DNA of 64,000 nucleotides from Kocuria rosea (lineage in GTDB: Bacteria; Actinomycetota; Actinomycetes; Actinomycetales; Micrococcaceae), in contig NZ_CP035103.1 of the NCBI RefSeq assembly GCF_006094695.1, positions 3,162,001 to 3,226,000 on the forward strand, read 5' to 3'. The number at the start of each line of letters is the position of its first letter. The stretch's first letter is position 1. Made by a program: the position numbers and the translations under genes. The notes beneath the pieces are model-generated. The model saw only the letters and a program-made list of their open reading frames with translations. It searched no databases and was not told the DNA's origin. Below are positions 8,694-17,050 of the stretch, in pieces.

Positions 8694-9025
8694 CGGACGT
8701 TCGGGGTCTCGCCCGTCTCGGACACCATGGGCTTCTCGGCGTCCATCCACGCCCCCATGCCGCCCAGGACGTTGATGGGGTCGAAGCCGTACTGCTGGAG
8801 GTACGCCGTGGCCTTGAGGGACCGGCCGCCGGAGCGGCAGATCACGTACACGTCCTCGTCCACCGGCACCTCGCCGTAGCGCTCCGGGAGCTGCCGGAGC
8901 GGGATGTGCTGGGCACCGGCGATGTGCCCGGCCTCCCACTCCTCGTCCTCGCGCACGTCCAGGACGCGTGCGCCCTCGGGGATCTCCTCCACCGAGGCGC
9001 TCGGCAGGCTGTCCAGGTTGTCCAT
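8690..9025 (-). CDS. Rhodanese-like sulfurtransferase domain protein
   Basis: A 111-residue single-domain rhodanese (GlpE/PspE size). The active-site loop CRSGGRS follows VYVI, with Cys as the presumed persulfide carrier, and the N-terminal part has the ARVLDVREDEEWEAGHIAGA motif of the fold. The physiological sulfur donor or acceptor is unknown. It lies immediately upstream of, and overlaps, pheA by four bases. A TAGGCT hexamer on the minus strand at 9069-9064 is a plausible -10 for the two-gene transcript. Confidence 0.88.
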   Translation of the reverse strand: MDNLDSLPSASVEEIPEGARVLDVREDEEWEAGHIAGAQHIPLRQLPERYGEVPVDEDVYVICRSGGRSLKATAYLQQYGFDPINVLGGMGAWMDAEKPMVSETGETPNVR

Positions 9026-9132
9026 GGTCCGGGTCCTCTCGTCGGGAACGGGCTGTCCCGGACCAGCCTAGTCCGCGGGCGCGGGGGCCGGTGCGCCCAC
9101 CCCGCGGGCGGACGGGGGCTTCCAGGCGGCAC

Positions 9133-9163
9133 ACAGGGACGAAACAATCCCTGTATAAATTGT
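9133..9163. promoter_or_regulatory. Nested inverted repeats over a candidate promoter for the amino-acid permease
   Basis: ACAGGG (9133-9138) pairs with CCCTGT (9149-9154), and ACAAT (9144-9148) pairs with ATTGT (9159-9163). The hexamer TATAAA at 9154-9159 lies within them and is the best -10 in this otherwise GC-rich gap. The arrangement suggests an operator overlapping the promoter, perhaps for the PucR regulator encoded downstream. Confidence 0.45.
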
Positions 9164-9243
9164 GCCCTCGCCGCCGGGAGTGCCGTGCGGCGGGTACGAC
9201 CAGGCACCTCGTCCGGGTGTCCTCGACAGAAGGAAGAACTCCC

Positions 9244-10713
9244 ATGAGCACCAGCGAACCCCGCAGCGCGGGGCCCGACGCCCCGGACCGCGAGGACCAC
9301 GGCTTCAAGAAGGTCCTCGGCCGCCTCGACGCGATCGCCCTCGGCTTCGGCGCGATGATCGGCTTCGGCTGGGTCATCCTCACCGGCGACTGGCTGGCCG
9401 AAGCCGGGACCATGGGCACCGTGCTGGCCCTCGTCACCGGCGGGCTCATCATGGCCGTCGTCGGACTCGTCTACGGCGAGCTCGTCGCCGCCATGCCGTA
9501 CGCGGGCGGGGAGCACAACTACCTCCTGCGCGGCATGGGCGCCCGGTGGGCCTTCGTCGGGTCCTGGGCCATCACCGGCGGCTACATCACCATCGTGGCC
9601 TTCGAGGCCGTGGCGGTCCCCCGCACCCTGCAGTACATCTTCCCGGGCCTGAGCCAGATCCCGCTGTGGACCGTGGCAGGCTTCGAGGTGAACCTGACCT
9701 GGGCGCTGGTGGGGTCGCTGACCGCCGTCATCATCACCGCGATCAACATCCGCGGCGTGAAGCACGCCTCCATGGTGCAGATCTTCGTGATCCTCTTCCT
9801 GCTGATCGTGGGACTCATGATGATCTTCGGGGCGTTCACCCGCGGCTCGGTCGACACCATGGAGCCGTTCTTCACGAGCGGCACGGCCGGCTTCTTCCTC
9901 GTGCTCGTCACCGTCCCGTTCCTGTTCGTCGGCTTCGACGTCATCCCCCAGGTCTCCGAGGAGATGCACCTGCCGGCCAAGCAGCTGGGCGGGACCATCA
10001 TCGTCTCCGTCCTGCTCGCCGCGGCCTGGTACGTCATGGTCGTGCTCACCACGTCCTCGGCGATGTCCGGCGCGGACATCGCCGGCGCGGACATCGCGGT
10101 CGCGGACGCCATGGGAGCCATGTTCTCCAGCACGGCCGTGGCCAACCTGCTCATCGCCGGCGGCCTCGCCGGCATCCTGACGTCCTGGAACTCGCTCCTC
10201 ATGGGGGCGTCCCGCCTGCTCTGGGCGCTCGGCAACTCCCGGATGGTGCCGCAGTGGTTCGGCCGCCTCCACCCGAAGTACGGCACCCCGGCCAACGCCC
10301 TGCTCTTCGTGGGCGCCCTCTCCTTCGTGGCCCCGTTCTTCGGCGCCGAGATGCTGGGCTGGCTCGTGGACTCCGGCTCCCCGTCCATCGTGATCGCCTA
10401 CGCCCTGGTCTCCGTGGTCTTCGTGATCCTGCGCCGGAGCGAGCCCGGCATGGAACGCCCCTTCCGGATCGGCGGCCACGGCCACGGCGGAACGGCGATC
10501 GGCGTGCTCTCGGTCGTGCTGTGCCTCGCCCTGATCAGCCTGTACCTGCCCGGGATGCCCGCCTTCCTCAGCGCGCCCGCCTGGACCATCTTCGGGCTGT
10601 GGTGGCTGCTCGGGCTCGTGTTCCTGCTGCGCATCCCCACCGGGATCCGGCCGGGCGCCGACGCCGAGCACCGGCTCGTCGCCGAGGTCGAGCGCCGCAG
10701 GCAGCGGAGCTGA
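9244..10713 (+). CDS. APC-family amino acid permease (probable GABA transporter)
   Basis: A 489-residue secondary transporter with about twelve hydrophobic spans. The first helix has the APC-type unwound GFGAMIGFGWVI segment. The ATG at 9244 follows AAGGAAG. Downstream on the same strand come a PucR regulator, a succinate-semialdehyde dehydrogenase and a 4-aminobutyrate aminotransferase, so the natural inference is uptake of GABA or a related amine or amino acid. Substrate cannot be read from sequence; ethanolamine or polyamine transport by this family is the main alternative. Confidence 0.85.
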   Translation: MSTSEPRSAGPDAPDREDHGFKKVLGRLDAIALGFGAMIGFGWVILTGDWLAEAGTMGTVLALVTGGLIMAVVGLVYGELVAAMPYAGGEHNYLLRGMGARWAFVGSWAITGGYITIVAFEAVAVPRTLQYIFPGLSQIPLWTVAGFEVNLTWALVGSLTAVIITAINIRGVKHASMVQIFVILFLLIVGLMMIFGAFTRGSVDTMEPFFTSGTAGFFLVLVTVPFLFVGFDVIPQVSEEMHLPAKQLGGTIIVSVLLAAAWYVMVVLTTSSAMSGADIAGADIAVADAMGAMFSSTAVANLLIAGGLAGILTSWNSLLMGASRLLWALGNSRMVPQWFGRLHPKYGTPANALLFVGALSFVAPFFGAEMLGWLVDSGSPSIVIAYALVSVVFVILRRSEPGMERPFRIGGHGHGGTAIGVLSVVLCLALISLYLPGMPAFLSAPAWTIFGLWWLLGLVFLLRIPTGIRPGADAEHRLVAEVERRRQRS

Positions 10714-10781
10714 GACGGCCGCCGGGCGGTCCCCGGCGCGCCGGGAAGGACAGCGAGGACTGCGGAAGAGGAGGACTGCCC

Positions 10782-12323
10782 ATGGTCACGGTCGCCCAGG
10801 TGCTCGGCCTGCCCGGGCTCGGGCTGGAGCCCGTCGTCGAGGCGGCCACCGACCTGCCGGTGAGCTGGGTGGTGACCAGCGAGCTCGCCGACCCCACCCC
10901 GTACCTCGAAGGCGGAGAGGTCCTCCTCCTGACGGGCCTCCACACCTCCGCCCGGGCGCACTCCTGGACGGAGTACGTCCGCCGGCTCACGGACCGGGGC
11001 GTGGTGGCGCTGGGCCTGGGCGTGGGCGGACAGCTGTCCTACCTCCGCGTGCCCGACGCACTCGCCGCGGCGTGCCGGGACGCCGGGCTGACCCTGTTCC
11101 GGGTCCCCGAGCGCACGCCCTTCCTGGGCATCATCCGCGCCGCGGCCGAGATGCGCGCGGCGGAGGCGCGCACCGCCCTCGAGGCGATGCTCTCCGAGCA
11201 GCGGCGCCTGACCCGGGCCGCGGTGGGGCGGAACGGCCCGGCCCGGGTGGTGCGCACGCTGGTGTCGGTGCTCGGCGGCGGGTGGGCCGGCGTCTGCGCG
11301 GCGGACGCCCGGATCGTGGAGCGCTCCGGCCCCGGGCTGCCCGAGCTGCCCGCGGGCCGGACGCTCCCCGAGCTCCTCGACCGGCTGCGCCCGGCCGGGC
11401 TGCGCGGGTCCCTGAGCGAGTCCGGCCCGGCCGGCGCGGTGGTCGTCCACCCCCTCGGGGTGGACGGCGCCCCCCAGAGCTACCTCGTGGTGGTCCTGCC
11501 CGGCCCGGCCGACCCCGTCCGGACCGGCGTCATCGCCACCGCCGTGGCCCTGCTCTCGCTGCACGCGGAGCGCGCGGCGGAGCAGGCGCTGTTCCGCCGC
11601 CGGGTCCGCGCGGGGGCCCTCGCCCTCCTGCTCAACGGCGAGGTGCGCTCGGCGGACGCACTGCTGGGGGTGGCGGACGACACGACGTGGTCGACGGCGC
11701 CCCGGGTGCGGGTGGCCCGCCTGCGCGGCGGCGCCGAGGAGCTGCGGGACGGCGTGCGGCGCCTCGAGGCGCAGGCCGCCCACGGCGCGAGACCGGTGCT
11801 CGTCGGGGCGCCGGCCACGGAGCCCGGCGGCGAGCAGACCGTCGCGGTGCTGCTGGAGGACCTCCCGGAGCGGCTCGCCGAGGTGCGTGCCGCCGCCGAG
11901 GCCTCCGGGCTGCGGGCCGGCATCGGCGGCCCGGCGGCCGTGCACGAGACGGACGCGAGCGACCGGGAGGCCCGCGAGGCGCTGGAGCGCACCACGGACC
12001 GCCAGCGCGTCGGCACGTGGGACGACCTCGTGGCGGGCGGCGTCGCCGGGCTCCTCCCGCCCGAGACCGCCCGGGCCTGGGCGCGGCAGCTGCTGGGCCC
12101 CCTCGACGGGGCCGGGCGGCTGTCCCTGCTGCGCACGTTCCTCGCCCACAACGGCAACCGGAGCGGGACGGCCGAGGCCCTGGGGATCCACCGCAACACC
12201 CTGCAGCAGCGGCTGCAGGAAATCGAGGAGGCGCTCGGCCGGTCCGTGGACGACCCGCAGCTGCGCGCGGAGCTGTGGATCGCCCTGCGGCTGTCCGACC
12301 GGCCCGACCGGTCGACGCCGTAG
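10782..12323 (+). CDS. PucR-family transcriptional regulator
   Basis: A 513-residue regulator. The N-terminal 125 or so residues form a PucR domain (starting VTVAQVLGLPGLGLEPV, with YLEGGEVLLLTGL). The middle is a long Ala/Arg/Glu-rich GGDEF-like region without an intact catalytic motif. The C-terminus is a PucR-type helix-turn-helix (FLAHNGNRSGTAEALGIHRN, then LQQRLQEIEEALGR). GGAGG lies seven to eight bases before the ATG. It sits between the permease and gabD. Family members usually activate catabolic genes in response to a nitrogenous ligand, so control of this cluster is likely but inferred. Confidence 0.9.
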   Translation: MVTVAQVLGLPGLGLEPVVEAATDLPVSWVVTSELADPTPYLEGGEVLLLTGLHTSARAHSWTEYVRRLTDRGVVALGLGVGGQLSYLRVPDALAAACRDAGLTLFRVPERTPFLGIIRAAAEMRAAEARTALEAMLSEQRRLTRAAVGRNGPARVVRTLVSVLGGGWAGVCAADARIVERSGPGLPELPAGRTLPELLDRLRPAGLRGSLSESGPAGAVVVHPLGVDGAPQSYLVVVLPGPADPVRTGVIATAVALLSLHAERAAEQALFRRRVRAGALALLLNGEVRSADALLGVADDTTWSTAPRVRVARLRGGAEELRDGVRRLEAQAAHGARPVLVGAPATEPGGEQTVAVLLEDLPERLAEVRAAAEASGLRAGIGGPAAVHETDASDREAREALERTTDRQRVGTWDDLVAGGVAGLLPPETARAWARQLLGPLDGAGRLSLLRTFLAHNGNRSGTAEALGIHRNTLQQRLQEIEEALGRSVDDPQLRAELWIALRLSDRPDRSTP

Positions 12324-12340
12324 CCCGCCGTCGTTCCTCT

Positions 12341-12353
12341 GTGCACTGTGCAC
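12341..12353. promoter_or_regulatory. Double GTGCAC site upstream of gabD (possible operator)
   Basis: GTGCACTGTGCAC is two copies of the 6-bp palindrome GTGCAC separated by one base, forming a near-perfect inverted repeat centred at 12347. It is in the 296-base gap between the PucR gene and gabD, upstream of a TAGCCT hexamer near 12399. The rest of the gap shows no further gene. Confidence 0.4.
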
Positions 12354-12619
12354 GACGACGTCACGAAGATTCAGCATCCTGCTGGGTCGCCCCGGCGCTA
12401 GCCTGGAGCAGTCGGGGGACCGTGGCGGCCCCTCGGCGCCGGCTCCGCCCCGGCTCGGCGTCACCCGGTGACGACGTCCCCGCGGGGGAGCCCGTCCGGA
12501 GTCCTACGATGGACGGGCGGGCCCAGTGCTGTCGCCCGCCCGTCCGACGAACCCCCTGACGCAGCGCAGCGCCACCGGTGCCCGGTGGCCCGGCGCGCGT
12601 CGAGAAGAGAGGCTGATAC

Positions 12620-14158
12620 ATGAGCACCACGGACAAGGCCCCCGCGGCCACCGGCATGAAGGACCGCATCGAGGCGGTCCTCGCCAAGACCCCCACGGGA
12701 CTGCTGATCAACGGTCAGTGGCGCGACGCCTCGGACGGGGGGACCTTCGAGGTGGAGAACCCGGCCACCGGCGAGGTCATCGCGACCATGGCCTCGGCCA
12801 CCCGCGAGGACTCCCAGGCCGCGATGGACGCCGCCGCCGACGCCCAGGAGTCCTGGGCCCGCACCCCCGCCCGGGAGCGCTCGGAGATCCTGCGGCGCGC
12901 GTTCGACCTCGTGCAGGAGCGCGCCGAGGACCTTGCGCTGCTGATGACCCTGGAGATGGGCAAGCCGCTGGCCGAGGCCGCCGGGGAGGTCAAGTACGGC
13001 GGGGAGTTCCTGCGCTGGTTCGCCGAGGAGGCCGTGCGCGACTACGGCCGCTACCTCGACACCCCCGAGGGCAACCTGCGCATGCTGGTCACCCACAAGC
13101 CCGTGGGCCCGTGCCTGCTGATCACCCCGTGGAACTTCCCGCTGGCGATGGCCACCCGCAAGGTCGCCCCGGCCGTGGCCGCCGGCTGCACCATGGTGCT
13201 CAAGCCCGCCCGGCTGACCCCGCTCACCTCCCAGTACTTCGCCCAGCTCATGCTGGACGCGGGCCTGCCGGCCGGGGTGCTCAACGTCGTCTCCTCCAAG
13301 TCCGCCGCGGCGGTCTCCGAGCCGATCATGGCCGACCCGCGCCTGCGCAAGGTCTCCTTCACCGGCTCCACCCCGGTGGGCAAGCAGCTGATGAAGCTGG
13401 CCACGGACAACGTGCTGCGCACCTCCATGGAGCTCGGCGGCAACGGGCCGCTGATCGTCTTCGAGGACGCCGACATCGACAAGGCCGTGGCCGGCGCCAT
13501 GGCCGCGAAGATGCGCAACATGGGCGAGGCCTGCACGGCCGCCAACCGGCTGCTGGTGCACGAGGACGTGGTGGACGAGTTCGTCGAGAAGATGGCCGCG
13601 AAGATGGCCGCGCTCACCGTGGGCAACGGCGTGGACGACGGCGTGAGCGTGGGCCCGATGGTCGAGGCCAAGGCCCGCGACTCCGTCGAGGAGTTCGTGA
13701 CCGACGCCGTGGAGCGCGGGGCGAAGGTCGTCGTCGGCGGGGCGCGTGTGGACGGGCCCGGCTACTTCTTCCAGCCCACCCTGCTGCGCGACGTCCCCGT
13801 CGACGCCCGCGCGGTGACCGAGGAGATCTTCGGCCCCGTGGCCCCGGTCGTCACCTTCAAGGACGAGGACGAGGCCGTGGCCCTGGCCAACTCCACCGAG
13901 TACGGCCTGGCCTCCTACGTGTTCACCGAGAACATCTCCCGCGGCCTGCGCATCGGCGACCGCATCGAGTTCGGCCTCATGGGCCTCAACGTCGGGGTGA
14001 TCTCCAACGCGGCCGCCCCGTTCGGCGGCGTCAAGCAGTCCGGCCTGGGCCGCGAGGGCGGGGCCGAGGGCCTCCACGAGTACACCACCACCCAGTACAT
14101 CGGCGTGGAGAACCCCTGGGCCAACGTCCCGAACCCCGGCACCGGCACCCCCGCCTGA
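12620..14158 (+). CDS. gabD: Succinate-semialdehyde dehydrogenase (NAD(P)+)
   Basis: A 512-residue aldehyde dehydrogenase predicted to oxidise succinic semialdehyde to succinate, the second step of GABA breakdown. Family motifs are intact: the cofactor loop PWNFPLAMATRKVAPAVAAG, the Rossmann FTGSTPVGK, the general-base glutamate in MELGGNGPLIV and the catalytic cysteine in NMGEACTAANRL. The ATG follows AGAGAGGCTGATAC. A strong hairpin follows the stop. Placement directly before gabT supports the substrate; family resemblance alone would not separate it from other semialdehyde dehydrogenases. Confidence 0.92.
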   Translation: MSTTDKAPAATGMKDRIEAVLAKTPTGLLINGQWRDASDGGTFEVENPATGEVIATMASATREDSQAAMDAAADAQESWARTPARERSEILRRAFDLVQERAEDLALLMTLEMGKPLAEAAGEVKYGGEFLRWFAEEAVRDYGRYLDTPEGNLRMLVTHKPVGPCLLITPWNFPLAMATRKVAPAVAAGCTMVLKPARLTPLTSQYFAQLMLDAGLPAGVLNVVSSKSAAAVSEPIMADPRLRKVSFTGSTPVGKQLMKLATDNVLRTSMELGGNGPLIVFEDADIDKAVAGAMAAKMRNMGEACTAANRLLVHEDVVDEFVEKMAAKMAALTVGNGVDDGVSVGPMVEAKARDSVEEFVTDAVERGAKVVVGGARVDGPGYFFQPTLLRDVPVDARAVTEEIFGPVAPVVTFKDEDEAVALANSTEYGLASYVFTENISRGLRIGDRIEFGLMGLNVGVISNAAAPFGGVKQSGLGREGGAEGLHEYTTTQYIGVENPWANVPNPGTGTPA

Positions 14159-14177
14159 GGTCCTGACCCGCGTTCCC

Positions 14178-14228
14178 GCACCGGGACGGCGGTCGTCGCA
14201 GGCAGCTGCGGCGGCCGCCGTCCCGTGC
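14178..14228. terminator. Hairpin after gabD
   Basis: Arms GGGACGGCGG (14183-14192) and CCGCCGTCCC (14215-14224) pair perfectly and extend to 14178/14228 with one bulged base. No T-tract follows. It could terminate or attenuate before gabT. Confidence 0.6.
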
Positions 14229-14260
14229 CGGGGCACTCCCGCCCGGCGCCCCCGACCGTT

Positions 14261-14316
14261 CCGTCCCGTCCTCACCGTCCCGTCCTCACCGTCCCGTCCT
14301 CACCGTCCCGTCCCCA
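14261..14316 (+). repeat. Four tandem copies of a 14-bp repeat upstream of gabT
   Basis: CCGTCCCGTCCTCA is repeated at 14261, 14275 and 14289 without change, and at 14303 with one substitution. The array ends just before the AAGGAG ribosome-binding site of gabT, in the untranslated gap between gabD and gabT. Confidence 0.9.
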
Positions 14317-14334
14317 CCGAAAGGAGATCTCGTC

Positions 14335-15678
14335 GTGACCGAGATCCAGTACCGGCTCGAGCAGGTCCGTCGCCTCGACGGCGCCCTCCCGGGCCCCAAG
14401 TCCCGCGAGCTGTCCGAGCGGCGCGCCGCGGCCGTCGCCTCCGGAGTCGCCTCCTCCGTGCCCGCCTACGCCGCGGACGTGGACGGCGGGATCGTGCTCG
14501 ACGTCGACGGCAACCAGCTCGTCGACCTCGGGTCCGGCATCGCCGTGACCAGCGTGGGCGCCTCCGCCCCCGCCGTGGTCGCCAAGGTGCAGGAGGCCGT
14601 GGCGCACTTCACCCACACCTGCTTCATGGTCACCCCGTACGAGGGCTACGTGGCCGTCGCGGAGAAGCTCGCCGAGCTCTCCCCCGGCGACCACCAGAAG
14701 AAGGCGGCGCTGTTCAACTCGGGCTCCGAGGCCGTCGAGAACGCCGTGAAGATCTCCCGCGTGCACACCGGCCGCCAGGCCGTGGTCGTGTTCGACCACG
14801 CCTACCACGGGCGCACGAACATGACCCTCGCGATGACCGCCAAGGTGATGCCCTACAAGCAGGGCTTCGGCCCGTTCGCCGGCGAGGTCTACCGCGTGCC
14901 CGTGTCCTACCCGTTCCGGGACCCGGAGGGCATGACCGGCGCCGAGGCCGCCCGCCGCGCGCTGCTCCAGGTGGAGAAGCAGGTCGGCGCCGAGAACGTG
15001 GCCGCCGTCGTGATCGAGCCCATCCAGGGCGAGGGCGGGTTCATCGTGCCGGCCGACGGCTTCCTGCCCGCGCTGTCCGAGTGGTGCACCGACAACGGCG
15101 CCGTGTTCGTCGTCGACGAGGTCCAGTCCGGCATCGCGCGCACCGGCGAGTGGTTCGCCGTGGACCACGAGGGCGTCGTCCCCGACCTGATCACCGTGGC
15201 CAAGGGCGTGGCCGGCGGCATGCCGCTGTCCGGCGTGGTCGGCCGCGCCGAGATCATGGACTCCGTCCACGCGGGCGGCCTCGGCGGCACCTACGGCGGC
15301 AACCCCGTGGCCTGCGCCGCCGCCCTCGGCGCGCTGCAGACCATCGAGGAGTGGGACCTCGTGGCCCGCGCCCGCCGGATCGAGGAGATCATCCGGGAGG
15401 AGCTGGCCCCGGTGGCCGAGGAGACCGGCACCGTGGGCGAGATCCGCGGCCGCGGGGCGATGATGGCCCTGGAGTTCGTCCGGCCCGGCGGCACGGAGCC
15501 CGACGCCGACGCCGCCAAGGCGATCGCCGCGGAGTGCCTCGCGCAGGGCGTCATCATCCTGACCTGCGGGACCTTCGGCAACATCGTGCGCCTGCTGCCC
15601 CCGCTCGTCATCGGTGAGGAGCTGCTGCGCGACGGCCTGCAGGTGCTCGCCCAGGCCGTCCGCAACGCGGCGGCCTAG
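14335..15678 (+). CDS. gabT: 4-aminobutyrate aminotransferase
   Basis: A 447-residue class III PLP-dependent aminotransferase, predicted to move the amino group of GABA to 2-oxoglutarate, giving succinic semialdehyde and glutamate. The PLP lysine is in DLITVAKGVAGGMPLSGV, the PLP-phosphate site in NSGSEAVENAVK and the cofactor-binding Asp in VFVVDEVQSG. The GTG start at 14335 has AAGGAG about eight bases upstream. It completes the permease-PucR-gabD-gabT cluster. Length and motifs match GabT, though 5-aminovalerate or other omega-amino acids could also be substrates. Confidence 0.93.
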   Translation: MTEIQYRLEQVRRLDGALPGPKSRELSERRAAAVASGVASSVPAYAADVDGGIVLDVDGNQLVDLGSGIAVTSVGASAPAVVAKVQEAVAHFTHTCFMVTPYEGYVAVAEKLAELSPGDHQKKAALFNSGSEAVENAVKISRVHTGRQAVVVFDHAYHGRTNMTLAMTAKVMPYKQGFGPFAGEVYRVPVSYPFRDPEGMTGAEAARRALLQVEKQVGAENVAAVVIEPIQGEGGFIVPADGFLPALSEWCTDNGAVFVVDEVQSGIARTGEWFAVDHEGVVPDLITVAKGVAGGMPLSGVVGRAEIMDSVHAGGLGGTYGGNPVACAAALGALQTIEEWDLVARARRIEEIIREELAPVAEETGTVGEIRGRGAMMALEFVRPGGTEPDADAAKAIAAECLAQGVIILTCGTFGNIVRLLPPLVIGEELLRDGLQVLAQAVRNAAA

Positions 15679-15713
15679 GCCAGCTCGAGGAGTCTCGTTC
15701 AGCATCCCCCTCA

Positions 15714-15810
15714 CGCCGAGGGGTCTCGTTCGCACGGTCAGTCAGTCACATTCCGTCCGGACGAGCCCCCTCGGCGCGGCGGGCGGCCGGTCGCGACCCC
15801 TCGCCCCGCG
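15714..15810. repeat. Intergenic repeat cluster 1 (three copies of the GAGGGGTC-type element)
   Basis: CGCCGAGGGGTCTCGTTCG (15714-15732) and CGGACGAGCCCCCTCGGCG (15758-15776) form a 17/19-match inverted repeat around a 25-base loop. A third copy, CGCGACCCCTCGCCCCGCG, follows at 15792-15810. A partial GTCTCGTTC copy lies at about 15692-15700. The cluster occupies the gap between gabT and the convergent nuclease-like gene. Confidence 0.75.
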
Positions 15811-15828
15811 CACCCCGGCTCGGCCCCG

Positions 15829-16782
15829 TCACCGGCGGTGCGCGACCCCCATGGCCTCCCACACCAGGGCGACCGCCACCGGCACCCGGCCCCGCGTCGT
15901 CGTCGTGTGCCGGTGCAGGTCGTGAGCGCAGATCCGGAGCTCCCGCCACCCCGCCGACTCCGTGGCCCGCAACCGCCTGATGTCCAGCACTCGCTGCTCC
16001 GCCCGGTCGTGGTGGGCACCCTCGTACTGCAGGCTGAGCCGGTGGCTCTCCAGGGCGAGGTCGGGCTGCGCCAGCAGCGTCCCGTCGGGCCCCAGCAGGG
16101 GATGGTCGAGCACCAGGCCCCGGATCCCGTGGTCCTCGAGCAGCAGCCGCAGCCGTGTCTCGCCGGGCGAGTCCGACCCCACCCGCATCCGCTCGACCGC
16201 GGCGCGGGCCGTGCGGATGCCACGCCGCCCGGCGTGCGCCCGCACCCCGGTCTCGAGCTCGTCCGGCCGGCACACCGCGGCCACGGCCCGGCGGATCCCG
16301 TGGCGGTGGGCGTCGACCAGTCCGTCGGCGAGCACCACTGCCTCCGTCACCGTGAGCTCGGCGCAGATGTCCAGGAACGTGCGCACCGGTGACGTGACGG
16401 CCACCCCGTGGACGCGGACCACCTCGTGCGGGCCGAGGCGTCCCCTCCGGCAGACGACGCCGGGCCGCCTCAGGGCCCTCGAGTCGTCGGCGCGCGTGAG
16501 CCACAGCTCCGAGGACCGCTGCCAGGGGTCAGGAACCCGCATCCGGTGGAGCAGCGCCGCGGAGCGGTGGCTGATCACCGTCCCCGGATACCGGCGGGTC
16601 AGTGCCCGTGCCGCTTCCAGCAGCGGAGCGGGACAGCCGGCGGGGACCCGCACTCCCCTGCCGACGGGACTGGTGAGGTCGGCGTCCCGGAGCCGGTGCT
16701 CCGCGACGCCCAGGGCGAGGGCCTCCTGACGTGAGAAGCCGATGCCACGGAGTTCGGGCGGCAGGGGCCCGGGGTGTCTCAC
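15829..16782 (-). CDS. AbiEi-antitoxin-like/DUF559-like protein (putative nuclease fold)
   Basis: A 317-residue protein of uncertain function. The N-terminal part (GFSRQEALALGVAEHRLRDA, then SPVGRGVRVPAG) resembles the winged-helix region of AbiEi-type antitoxin-like proteins. The C-terminal 110 residues (LDHPLLGPDGTLLAQPDLA, HRLSLQYEGAHHDR) resemble the Vsr/DUF559 restriction-endonuclease-like fold, with Asp in QPDLA and Glu in QYEG as candidate metal ligands. No AbiEii toxin partner is next to it. Such genes are common as singletons in actinobacteria and their role is not established. Short GAGGGGTC-type repeats lie on both sides. Confidence 0.65.
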   Translation of the reverse strand: MRHPGPLPPELRGIGFSRQEALALGVAEHRLRDADLTSPVGRGVRVPAGCPAPLLEAARALTRRYPGTVISHRSAALLHRMRVPDPWQRSSELWLTRADDSRALRRPGVVCRRGRLGPHEVVRVHGVAVTSPVRTFLDICAELTVTEAVVLADGLVDAHRHGIRRAVAAVCRPDELETGVRAHAGRRGIRTARAAVERMRVGSDSPGETRLRLLLEDHGIRGLVLDHPLLGPDGTLLAQPDLALESHRLSLQYEGAHHDRAEQRVLDIRRLRATESAGWRELRICAHDLHRHTTTTRGRVPVAVALVWEAMGVAHRR

Positions 16783-16950
16783 GCCGAGAGCATGACCGCC
16801 GTGGACGGGCGGAGGAGGGCGCGAGCATACGGAGTGGCGCAGTCCTGCTCTCCCGGACCGTCATCGTGCCCCGGTGGAGTGCGGTTGCGCCGCCCGGCAT
16901 TCTTCGGCCCCTCCAGGGCGAGGGGGCGGGTCCTGCACGTCGCCATCACC

Positions 16951-17039
16951 GAGGGGTCGCTGCCGGACCCTCCGCGACGCTGTTTCCCACCGAACGCGAC
17001 CCCTCGCGCCCCGGGAGTGCCGAACGCGACCCCTCGCGC
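16951..17039. repeat. Intergenic repeat cluster 2 (three copies, two in direct 20-bp repeat)
   Basis: GAGGGGTCGC at 16951-16960 is followed in opposite orientation by two identical copies of CCGAACGCGACCCCTCGCGC (16990-17009 and 17020-17039), spaced 30 bases start to start. They fill much of the 268-base gap between the nuclease-like gene and the lipoprotein gene; no gene is seen in that gap. Confidence 0.85.
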
Positions 17040-17050
17040 ACGGTGGGAGG

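Noticed and set aside
15829..16782. An AbiE toxin-antitoxin system
   Set aside because: The N-terminal part is AbiEi-like, but no AbiEii nucleotidyltransferase toxin gene is adjacent and the C-terminal half looks like an endonuclease fold.
16990..17039. A mini-CRISPR suggested by two identical 20-bp repeats
   Set aside because: Only two copies with a 10-base spacer and no cas genes. The same core recurs as hairpins elsewhere, so an intergenic repeat family is a better reading.
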